A stretch of 7,844 bases of DNA from an uncultured Mycoplasmatota bacterium (GTDB taxonomy: Bacteria > Bacillota_I > Bacilli_A > RF39 > UBA660): positions 1-7,844 of the forward strand of contig CAMMKE010000055.1 of the NCBI GenBank assembly GCA_946497375.1. Reading direction: 5' to 3'. Position numbers and translations under genes: made by a program. Below are positions 1 to 5,636 of this stretch, in pieces. How positions within the stretch are numbered: position 1 is the stretch's first letter; each line of letters begins with the position of its first letter. The notes below the pieces were generated by a model that was given only the letters and a program-made list of their open reading frames with translations, had not been told where the DNA came from and did not search any database.

Positions 1-294
1 AACGGTGCAAAAGCCTCCGTCTTGGTTGTACTCAGACATACAACTTTCCATATCATTAATACCAAGATTTAATATAGAAAACATATTATATGGATAGTCT
101 AAAGCTTGTTGATACTTTGCAATAACCTCATCATATGATTTTGCTGTTTCTTCTTTCATATCATCCTTAAACTCAGGATTATCTAATTTATTATTCATTA
201 AATTATGATTATAAACTGGAAACAAAAACAAAAACACAAAACCTATAAGCAATATACCAATAACAATTCCTATAATAAGTAATTTCTTTTTCAC
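1..294 (-). CDS. Signal-anchored protein of unknown function, 3' part outside window
   Basis: An open frame of 98 codons runs off the left edge without a stop, so only the N-terminal part is visible. The GTG start at 294 is chosen because AAGGAG (304-309) sits 9 nt upstream; the ATG four bases upstream of it is in another frame and reads ATG-TTG-TGA. The protein opens with MKKK and a strongly hydrophobic stretch at about residues 5-25, which fits a signal anchor or uncleaved signal peptide. There is no lipobox cysteine in that stretch. After it comes a polar, Lys/Glu-rich region (about 30-65) and a segment with two cysteines (C85 and C96). It follows the two-helix membrane protein gene by only 19 nt, so the two are probably one operon. 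I do not recognise the family. An extracytoplasmic location is inferred from the topology only. Confidence 0.7.
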   Translation of the reverse strand, partial: MKKKLLIIGIVIGILLIGFVFLFLFPVYNHNLMNNKLDNPEFKDDMKEETAKSYDEVIAKYQQALDYPYNMFSILNLGINDMESCMSEYNQDGGFCTV

Positions 295-303
295 AACATA
301 CAA

Positions 304-309
304 CTCCTT
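304..309 (-). promoter_or_regulatory. Ribosome binding site deciding a GTG start
   Basis: AAGGAG on the minus strand lies 9 nt before the GTG at 294, in the 19-nt gap after the stop codon of the upstream membrane protein gene. It is the reason for choosing GTG as the start of the partial gene at the left edge. Confidence 0.7.
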
Positions 310-313
310 AAAT

Positions 314-592
314 TTAATAACCCCAAACAATCTTATCAATTAACCTTGGGATAAACTTTTCAATAAATAAAACAGCAAATATAATTTCAGCAACAAGTAA
401 CAAAATAATAATGTTATATCCAAAACCAGCAGATGTAACAGTTAAGGCAAGATCGAATGGAATTTGCGTTGCCTCACATATAGAATCGGCTATTATCTTG
501 TTTTGATGAACAAACAAGACACTAACACATGCAATAAATAATGACTCCATAATTATTAGAAACTTACTATCTTCAAATCTTCCAGTGAACAA
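314..592 (-). CDS. Small two-helix membrane protein, unknown function
   Basis: A 92-aa protein. The TTG start at 592 is chosen because AAAGGAG (600-606) lies 7 nt upstream. The frame stays open to a TTG at 655, but that extension covers the TATAAT box of the promoter and has no ribosome binding site. Two hydrophobic segments are visible, about residues 11-29 and 60-80, joined by a polar loop of about 30 residues. Acidic residues fall inside both helices (E16 and E69). The tail is basic and aromatic and ends in WGY. No signal peptide or known motif is seen. It is the first gene of a minus-strand unit with the signal-anchored gene to its left, and it diverges from the HTH regulator gene. Membrane location is inferred from hydrophobicity. 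Small membrane proteins beside regulators can be toxins, holin-like proteins or sensors, but nothing here decides between these. Confidence 0.65.
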   Translation of the reverse strand: MFTGRFEDSKFLIIMESLFIACVSVLFVHQNKIIADSICEATQIPFDLALTVTSAGFGYNIIILLLVAEIIFAVLFIEKFIPRLIDKIVWGY

Positions 593-599
593 TCTATCA

Positions 600-606
600 C
601 TCCTTT
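600..606 (-). promoter_or_regulatory. Ribosome binding site deciding a TTG start
   Basis: AAAGGAG on the minus strand, 7 nt before the TTG at 592. It argues for the shorter 92-aa form of the membrane protein over an extension to 655. Confidence 0.7.
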
Positions 607-643
607 CTTGATAATCTTCAAAATAAAGATAATTATCACATTC

Positions 644-652
644 ATTATACCA
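644..652 (-). promoter_or_regulatory. Extended -10 promoter for the membrane protein operon
   Basis: The minus strand reads TGGTATAAT, a perfect consensus -10 hexamer (644-649) with the TGn extension (650-652). Transcription would start near 636-638, giving a leader of about 45 nt before the TTG at 592. The -35 region is weak: at a 17-nt spacer the hexamer is ATCTTC. Extended -10 promoters often tolerate a weak -35. A 15-bp palindrome touches the upstream edge of this element, so repression by a bound protein is plausible. Confidence 0.7.
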
Positions 653-667
653 CAAAAGTAACTTTTG
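653..667. promoter_or_regulatory. Palindrome, candidate operator in the divergent region
   Basis: CAAAAGT-A-ACTTTTG is a perfect inverted repeat with 7-bp arms around a single central base. It lies between the divergent membrane protein and HTH genes and directly abuts the extended -10 element of the leftward promoter, covering its spacer. XRE-family regulators commonly bind such short palindromes next to their own gene. That this is the HTH protein's site is inference; no second copy was noticed in the window. Confidence 0.45.
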
Positions 668-716
668 AAGATACCATCATTTGAGGTTTTATATGAGAAA
701 ATAATATTAGAAAGAT

Positions 717-721
717 GGAGG
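717..721 (+). promoter_or_regulatory. Ribosome binding site deciding a GTG start
   Basis: GGAGG at 717-721, continuing as GGAGGTG, is 6 nt before the GTG at 728. The upstream in-frame TTG at 665 has no Shine-Dalgarno sequence, so the shorter HTH protein is preferred. Confidence 0.75.
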
Positions 722-727
722 TGCCTT

Positions 728-1030
728 GTGGGAAGGAATAATCATTCATACACTGATGAACAATTAATTGATTATAGTGAAGTAAAAAAGAATATATGTC
801 AAAACATGCGCATCGCTAGAAAGCTTGCTAACATAAAAGTTAAAGACGCAGCTCCTGCTCTAGGTATAGAACCAGAATCACTAAAAAGAATTGAATCAGG
901 TTCTAAAACAGGACCTTCATTAGAAGTATTAAGTGGTGCTATAGAATTATATGAAAAAGATCCTAACTTCTATTGGAAAAGCTGGAAAGAAAACGAAAAA
1001 CTATTAGATACAGAAAAGGAAGAGAACTAA
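728..1030 (+). CDS. XRE-type helix-turn-helix DNA-binding protein
   Basis: A 100-aa protein starting at GTG, chosen for the GGAGG 6 nt upstream. The frame is open back to a TTG at 665, but that has no ribosome binding site and overlaps the palindrome. Residues about 22-78 form a single HTH_XRE-like domain: an N-terminal helix with RIARKLANI, then KVKDAAPALGIEPESLKRIESG, the usual helix 2, turn and recognition helix 3, followed by PSLEVLSGAIELY. The first 20 residues and the Lys/Glu-rich tail are outside the domain. The expected role is binding DNA as a transcriptional regulator. Its gene diverges from the membrane protein operon, and a palindrome lies in the shared upstream region, so local control of that operon and of itself is the simplest reading. 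Possible -35/-10 elements exist (TTGAAG at 665, AT-rich hexamers near 688-707) but none is convincing. Control of the nearby hsd operon cannot be excluded. Confidence 0.85.
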   Translation: MGRNNHSYTDEQLIDYSEVKKNICQNMRIARKLANIKVKDAAPALGIEPESLKRIESGSKTGPSLEVLSGAIELYEKDPNFYWKSWKENEKLLDTEKEEN

Positions 1031-1041
1031 CTCTTCCTTTT
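1014..1041. terminator. Bidirectional rho-independent terminator
   Basis: AAAAGGAAGAG (1014-1024) and CTCTTCCTTTT (1031-1041) form a perfect 11-bp stem around a 6-nt loop, with a T run ending the stem on either strand. The loop contains both stop codons: TAA of the HTH gene (1028-1030) and TAG of the converging 79-aa gene (1027-1029). The stem therefore encodes the last residues of both proteins and probably ends transcription from both sides. Confidence 0.85.
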
Positions 1042-1266
1042 AAAATACCCAATAAAAGTTGTACGTGAATCATCTAATGGCGTTAACTTTTCAAAAAAGT
1101 AATCAATAACATTTACTAAGTAAAATATTATCTCAAACTCTTTTGAATTGTCTTCTTTACTTTCAAAAGTGATTTCAATTTCTTCAGGATACTCCTTAGA
1201 TAATTCTTCTTTCAATTCCTCAAGAGCAGGATATTTAAGTATTAACTTATTCAATATTATCACCAT
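1027..1266 (-). CDS. Small glutamate-rich protein, unknown function
   Basis: A 79-aa frame from the ATG at 1266. An in-frame TTG at 1254 gives a 75-aa form beginning MNKLILKYPALEEL and is preceded by GGTGAT, part of the extended Shine-Dalgarno consensus, at good spacing. The ATG has only AAGCGG immediately before it, so TTG may be the true start. The middle (about residues 14-45) is rich in Glu and Lys. A hydrophobic, aromatic stretch follows (FEIIFYLVNVIDYFF, about 44-58), and the C-terminus is basic (FKRKS). I recognise no family. It lies 58 nt after hsdR on the same strand with no clear terminator between, so it may ride on the hsd transcript. It also has a possible promoter of its own. 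It converges on the HTH gene with a 4-bp overlap. Confidence 0.6.
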   Translation of the reverse strand: MVIILNKLILKYPALEELKEELSKEYPEEIEITFESKEDNSKEFEIIFYLVNVIDYFFEKLTPLDDSRTTFIGYFKRKS

Positions 1267-1294
1267 CCGCTTGTATAATAACGTACTTTAATCA

Positions 1295-1300
1295 ATTATA
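1295..1300 (-). promoter_or_regulatory. Possible -10 box for the 79-aa gene
   Basis: The minus strand reads TATAAT here, about 28 nt before the ATG at 1266. TTGTTT lies 18 nt upstream as a weak -35. The box is inside one arm of an inverted repeat, GTATAAT at 1273-1279 and ATTATAC at 1295-1301. In such AT-rich spacer DNA a chance match is possible. Confidence 0.4.
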
Positions 1301-1324
1301 CAGCGATAATAATCCAAAAAACAA

Positions 1325-4300
1325 TTATTTTCCTGTGATACTAAAGAACTTATCGAAGAACTCAATCAACTTGTCTAAAACTCTTTGTTTCTTCTTCGCT
1401 CTATCATTGTCAACTGAGAACCTAGACATCTGAGGAAGTATATTAACAACATCTGTTCCATTTTCTTCAATACTACCTCTGTCAAAAGACTTCCTTATAA
1501 ACTCATAAGTTTCTTCACCTTTAAGACCTTCTTCTTCAATAATCTTATCAAGTTCTTCTTTCTTCTTAGAGTTCATAAATGTTTCGAAATCCTTGTATAC
1601 ATCTGAATCCTGATTCAACGAATCAATGAACTGATCAATTAAATCCTTCTTGTTACGCAATTCTGGACTAGCTAAAATAGCTTTGTTAATCTTAAGTAAT
1701 AATTCTTTGTCTTCCATGTTACTTTCATGATACTTCTTAACCAAATTCAAAATGTAATCTATATTAATATCTATAGTTTTAATAAGTTCCATCTCGAACT
1801 CAAGATCCTCAGTGACATCTACTGCTTCAACTTTTCTTCTCTTCTCGAAATCATCATGTATATCCTGATACATACTATGGTAATCTTGAACATCACGAGG
1901 AGCTAATATCTCATTACCAGTAAATTCATCAAATGAAGATAAAATATTAGTCACCTTAAGAATAGCACTATATAGTCTTACAAACTCCTTCTGCTCTTGT
2001 TCACTATAAATAGGAACACCTGCAGGATACTTACTAATAAGCTCTTCTACAAGTTGCTTATATCCACGAACTTCTTTACCTTTATCGTCAGTATAACCAT
2101 AATAATAGTCATCATAAGACTTAAGTAAAACAACACCACAAGCATCCTTATCACCAAACAAACCTAGAGCTTCATTAAGTCTCTCTTCTAGATTTCTAAA
2201 AGAAACAATATTACCAGCAATCTTAATGGAATTAAGTATTCTATTAGTTCTAGAAAAAGCTTGTATAAGTCCATGATATTTAAGGTTCTTATCAACCCAT
2301 AAAGTATTAAGTGTCTTAGCATCAAATCCTGTTAGGAACATATTCGCTACAATTAACAAATCAATCTCTTTGTTCTTCATTCTTAAAGAAACATCTTTGT
2401 AATAGTTTTGAAACTTCTCAGATGAAGTATCATAACTAGTACCGAACATCTTGTTATAATCAGCAATAGCACCATCTAAGAAATCTCTATCAGACTTACT
2501 AAGATTATCAGTAGTCTCACTATTTTCATCAAATAAACCATCATCTATAGCATCATTAACACCAAAGCTATAGATAAGAGCAATCTTCAAATCATTAGGT
2601 TGCTTCTTAAACTCATCATAATACTTCTTCGCCATATCTATATTTGCAACAGCAAATATGGAATTGAAGCCATTCAGACTACGAGCGACTTTTACTTCCT
2701 TAGCGTTATTACCTTTAGCAAGCTCAGAAACATTATCAATTGCTTTAAACATATAATTACCAGCTTTAGTCTTATTATCAAAGTTTCTAATAATATAATC
2801 AGTAATCAATGCTATTCTAATCTTATTATCGAAAGCTTTCTCTACATCAATAGCATAAACCTTCTCATCTCTAACATCTTCTTTAATATCTACCTTACCA
2901 ACATAATCATATTTAAAAGGTAATACGTTCTTATCCTTAATAGCGTCAACTATTGTATATGTATGAAGCTTCTCACCAAAAGTCTGATCAGTAGTTTGAA
3001 CAAGTCCTCCTAGACTTCTTGCATTTTCCTTGAATATTGGTGTACCAGTAAATCCAAATATAAAGTACTTATTAAATTTCTTAATAATAATCTTATGCAT
3101 GTCACCAAATTGACTACGATGACATTCATCAAAAATAAATACCACGTTACTATTATAAATAGGATGATCATTATTCTTCTTAACGAATTGAGTTAACTTT
3201 TGAATAGTGGTAATAATAATTCTAGCATTAGGATCATTAAGTTGTTTCTCTAAAACTCTTGTTGATGTATTAGAGTTAGCAGCACCTTTCTCAAAAGTAT
3301 CATATTCCTTCATTGTTTGATAGTCTAAATCTTTTCTATCAACTACGAATAAAACCTTATCTACATAATCAAGACTAGTAGCTAGTTGAGCTGTCTTAAA
3401 TGAAGTAAGAGTTTTACCAGAACCGGTTGTATGCCAGATATAACCTCCAGCTTGAACACTACCAGCCCACTTGTAATTGTTAGCAATCTCTATCTTATTA
3501 AGAATCTTCTCAGTAGCAACTATTTGATATGGTCTCATAACCATCAACTCTTCATTAGAAGTAAATACACAATACTTAGTTAAAACATTAAGTAAAGTAT
3601 GTTTGCTACAGAAGGTCTTAGCAAAATCTATTAAATCAATAATAGTATTATTCTTTTGGTCAGCCCAATAAGAAGTAAACTCAAATGTATTAGATGATTT
3701 GATATTGTTATTCTTATTCTTGATGTGTAAGTTACGAGTTGTATTAGAATAATATTTAGTATAAGTACCATTACTAATTATAAAAACTTGAACATATTCA
3801 TACAAACCTGAGTTAGCCCAGAATGAATCTCTTTGATATCTGTCAATCTGATTAAAAGCTTCTCTTAAAGTCTTACCTCTACGCTTAAGCTCTACATGAA
3901 CCAAAGGTAAACCATTAACTAAAATAGTTACATCATATCTATTGTCCCTAGAACCATTATTAACATATTGATTAATCACCTGTAGCTTATTGTTGTGAAT
4001 GTTATCCTTATCAATTAATCTAATATTTTTAATACTACCATCTTCTAATGTAATATTCTTAATATAATCCTTTTGAATAGTTCTTGTCTTCTCAACAATA
4101 CCATCATTCTTATTAGCAATATGATTATTAAACAATTGTCTCCACTCATTATCAGTGAAGGTGTAATGGTTTAATTCTTCTAACTTATGTCTTAAGTTAT
4201 CAGTAAGTTCTTGCTCACTACTAAAAGTAAGATATTCATATCCTTGCTCTTGAAGTGTCTGAATAAACTCTTGCTCAAGTTGATCTTCACTTTGATAACT

Positions 4301-4384
4301 TGTATTCTTTCTAACTAATCCTTCATAAAAAGATACAACAGTAGATCCATTGTTCTCAGAAATCAATCCAACCTCTTTACTCAC
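1325..4384 (-). CDS. hsdR: Type I restriction enzyme, R (restriction and translocase) subunit
   Basis: A 1019-aa HsdR, about the size of type IC R subunits. In the HsdM2-HsdS-HsdR complex it hydrolyses ATP to translocate DNA and cuts unmodified DNA at a distance from the recognition site. The N-terminal PD-(D/E)XK nuclease shows D151, E165-L-K167 and the type I QxxxY motif (Q179, Y183). The superfamily 2 helicase motor follows: Walker A TGSGKT (320-325), DECH (419-422), TGTP (446-449), motif V in FLTGFDAKTLNTLWVDK (683-699) and motif VI QAFSRTNR (708-715). The rest, about 780-1019, is a largely helical C-terminal region expected to contact HsdM/HsdS. All key residues are present, so it should be active. 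The GTG at 4384 is chosen for AGGAGG 6 nt upstream; an in-frame TTG at 4399 lies beside that site. It overlaps hsdS by 8 nt, suggesting translational coupling. Confidence 0.97.
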   Translation of the reverse strand: MSKEVGLISENNGSTVVSFYEGLVRKNTSYQSEDQLEQEFIQTLQEQGYEYLTFSSEQELTDNLRHKLEELNHYTFTDNEWRQLFNNHIANKNDGIVEKTRTIQKDYIKNITLEDGSIKNIRLIDKDNIHNNKLQVINQYVNNGSRDNRYDVTILVNGLPLVHVELKRRGKTLREAFNQIDRYQRDSFWANSGLYEYVQVFIISNGTYTKYYSNTTRNLHIKNKNNNIKSSNTFEFTSYWADQKNNTIIDLIDFAKTFCSKHTLLNVLTKYCVFTSNEELMVMRPYQIVATEKILNKIEIANNYKWAGSVQAGGYIWHTTGSGKTLTSFKTAQLATSLDYVDKVLFVVDRKDLDYQTMKEYDTFEKGAANSNTSTRVLEKQLNDPNARIIITTIQKLTQFVKKNNDHPIYNSNVVFIFDECHRSQFGDMHKIIIKKFNKYFIFGFTGTPIFKENARSLGGLVQTTDQTFGEKLHTYTIVDAIKDKNVLPFKYDYVGKVDIKEDVRDEKVYAIDVEKAFDNKIRIALITDYIIRNFDNKTKAGNYMFKAIDNVSELAKGNNAKEVKVARSLNGFNSIFAVANIDMAKKYYDEFKKQPNDLKIALIYSFGVNDAIDDGLFDENSETTDNLSKSDRDFLDGAIADYNKMFGTSYDTSSEKFQNYYKDVSLRMKNKEIDLLIVANMFLTGFDAKTLNTLWVDKNLKYHGLIQAFSRTNRILNSIKIAGNIVSFRNLEERLNEALGLFGDKDACGVVLLKSYDDYYYGYTDDKGKEVRGYKQLVEELISKYPAGVPIYSEQEQKEFVRLYSAILKVTNILSSFDEFTGNEILAPRDVQDYHSMYQDIHDDFEKRRKVEAVDVTEDLEFEMELIKTIDINIDYILNLVKKYHESNMEDKELLLKINKAILASPELRNKKDLIDQFIDSLNQDSDVYKDFETFMNSKKKEELDKIIEEEGLKGEETYEFIRKSFDRGSIEENGTDVVNILPQMSRFSVDNDRAKKKQRVLDKLIEFFDKFFSITGK

Positions 4385-5636
4385 AAAGCACCTCCTCAAA
4401 ACTTAATAACTTATTTCTATAATACTCATATTGTTTTCTTCTAGCTTCTATCTCAGCAGGTAACCCCTCTGATATATCATTAACTAGCTTATCAAATTTA
4501 TCTAAAATATTAACAATTCTTTTTTGTTCTTCAATACTCGGAACAGGAATTTTGAATTTTCTAATATTCGACATTGTTATATTTTTCATTGAAGAAGTTC
4601 CTGAAAGTCCGTCTAATTGAGTTCTTTTAAATTCATTTGTTAATAAAAAATACATAACATATTTAGGAATAACTCTCTCATCTGTAATTCTAATACGAGC
4701 AACATTTGGTGCTAAATAATACTTATCATCTATATCAATTAATCCAACTTGACCAACTGTTCCAACATAAGTATATAAAATATCGTTTTTAAATAATTTA
4801 CTTCTACTTAATTTACTAAAATCACTAGAATCAATGTATTTTACATCATTCAAAATCAATTTACCATTTTTAACATTTAATCCTCTTAAAGCAATAATAC
4901 TTCCTTCATCACTATAATTAACATAATTAGTAAATTCAAATCCAGCTAATTTAGTTACATCACCAATTGTATCTAGATCAACCATTTTGTCATAATCTTT
5001 TGAATATAATTTTCCACGCCAAAACTCGTATTGACTTCGTCTCGCTTCTAGCTCCGCTTCTAGCTCCGCTTCTAGCTCGCCAAATTTATCTAAAATTCGT
5101 ACTATTTCTTCTTGTACCTCTAGTGGTGGAATAGGAATTGTTAATTCTAAAAACATCTTCTTATTTAAATTATATCTAGTAACTCCAAAAGAGCATGAAA
5201 GTATTTGGCTTCTGAAATTAGCGCTCCTAAAAATATGTTTGGAAAAACCTGGTATTAATTTCTGAGTATAATTGTCATTCAATCTAAACCCAAAGCAAAA
5301 ACTATTCAGATATATATTTTCAGTAGGTTCTTCACAAACCACAGCAATCATACCGCTATCTTCTATATTTTCAGATGAACCAGCCACTAATATGTCACCA
5401 TACTTTAAGTTATTCTGCTTCTCGTTATCCTTTATTAAAACTCTATCATCTAAATCCAATCTAACTGCGGGATTGTTAAAAATATTAGTATAAGTAATAT
5501 ATCTACAATTACCATTAGAAAAATCATCTTTGCTCTTACCACTTAATCCAGTAAAAGTATCTCCAATTTCCTTTAACTTCTTATATTCAACTCCAGCAGG
5601 ACATAATTCTTTAATTAAATCATTAATCCTACTCAT
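4377..5636 (-). CDS. hsdS: Type I restriction-modification specificity subunit
   Basis: A 419-aa HsdS that recognises the two halves of the split target site and holds the two HsdM subunits. The layout is classical: target recognition domain 1 (about 1-175), central conserved helix (about 175-212), domain 2 (about 213-370) and C-terminal conserved helix (about 370-412). The two conserved regions match each other: IPIPPLEVQEEIVRILDKF with EARRSQYEFWRGKL in the centre, and IPVPSIEEQKRIVNILDKF with EARRKQYEYYRNKL at the end. The central helix holds three tandem ELEA units (187-198), analogous to the TAEL repeats of EcoR124, and is 4 residues shorter than its C-terminal partner. Domain 2 uses AAA for nearly every lysine, unlike hsdM and hsdR, consistent with separate acquisition. 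The ATG at 5636 has GGAG 9-10 nt upstream and overlaps hsdM by 8 nt. The target sequence cannot be read from the protein. Confidence 0.97.
   Translation of the reverse strand: MSRINDLIKELCPAGVEYKKLKEIGDTFTGLSGKSKDDFSNGNCRYITYTNIFNNPAVRLDLDDRVLIKDNEKQNNLKYGDILVAGSSENIEDSGMIAVVCEEPTENIYLNSFCFGFRLNDNYTQKLIPGFSKHIFRSANFRSQILSCSFGVTRYNLNKKMFLELTIPIPPLEVQEEIVRILDKFGELEAELEAELEARRSQYEFWRGKLYSKDYDKMVDLDTIGDVTKLAGFEFTNYVNYSDEGSIIALRGLNVKNGKLILNDVKYIDSSDFSKLSRSKLFKNDILYTYVGTVGQVGLIDIDDKYYLAPNVARIRITDERVIPKYVMYFLLTNEFKRTQLDGLSGTSSMKNITMSNIRKFKIPVPSIEEQKRIVNILDKFDKLVNDISEGLPAEIEARRKQYEYYRNKLLSFEEVLCE
4391..4396 (-). promoter_or_regulatory. Ribosome binding site of hsdR inside hsdS
   Basis: AGGAGG on the minus strand, within the last codons of hsdS and 6 nt before the GTG at 4384. 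It fixes the hsdR start and supports coupled translation, since ribosomes finishing hsdS end at the hsdR start. Confidence 0.8.
4493..4508 (-). repeat. 16-bp direct repeat in hsdS, copy in C-terminal conserved region
   Basis: CAAATTTATCTAAAAT (plus strand) occurs here and at 5081-5096, in the same frame, encoding ILDKF both times. The copies lie in the two conserved helices flanking domain 2 and are identical at the DNA level, so they could serve as short homology for domain exchange or deletion. Confidence 0.75.
5043..5078 (-). repeat. Three perfect 12-bp tandem repeats encoding ELEA x3
   Basis: The 12-bp unit CGCTTCTAGCTC (plus strand) is present in three exact consecutive copies; on the coding strand each is GAGCTAGAAGCG, read E-L-E-A (HsdS residues 187-198). 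The unit keeps frame, so copy number can change by slippage or recombination without breaking the gene. The surrounding 47 bp are about 60% G+C in an otherwise AT-rich gene. In EcoR124, two versus three copies of a four-residue repeat at the same place change the spacer of the recognition site from 6 to 7 bases; the same effect here is inference. Confidence 0.95.
5081..5096 (-). repeat. 16-bp direct repeat in hsdS, copy in central conserved region
   Basis: Second copy of the 16-bp repeat at 4493-4508, 588 bp away, directly next to the ELEA-coding array. Both copies encode ILDKF of the conserved spacer helices. Confidence 0.75.

Noticed and set aside
593..655. Upstream extension of the membrane protein to a TTG at 655
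   Set aside because: The extra codons contain the TGGTATAAT promoter and have no Shine-Dalgarno, whereas the TTG at 592 has AAAGGAG at good spacing.
665..727. Upstream extension of the HTH protein to a TTG at 665
   Set aside because: No ribosome binding site precedes it and it starts inside the palindrome; GTG at 728 has GGAGG 6 nt upstream.
1300..1330. Terminator directly after hsdR
   Set aside because: Only a 6-bp all-AT stem (AATAAT/ATTATT) can form and no T run follows it, so it is unlikely to terminate.
2600..2923. Plus-strand open frame of about 107 codons
   Set aside because: It lies wholly antisense within hsdR, has no convincing ribosome binding site, and its Ile/Asn-rich translation is what AT-rich antisense DNA gives.
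4385..4399. hsdR start at TTG 4399
   Set aside because: This start lies just upstream of the AGGAGG itself, which is correctly spaced for the GTG at 4384.
4510..4530. Homopolymer run in hsdS as a frameshift switch
   Set aside because: The A/T run is only about six bases long, too short to argue for slipped-strand phase variation.
5272..5493. Plus-strand open frame of 73 codons
   Set aside because: Antisense to recognition domain 1 of hsdS, which is clearly coding; no supporting start signal.
4377..5636. Phase-variable hsdS by inversion
   Set aside because: No second hsdS copy, silent cassette, inverted repeats or site-specific recombinase is in the window; only direct repeats were found.
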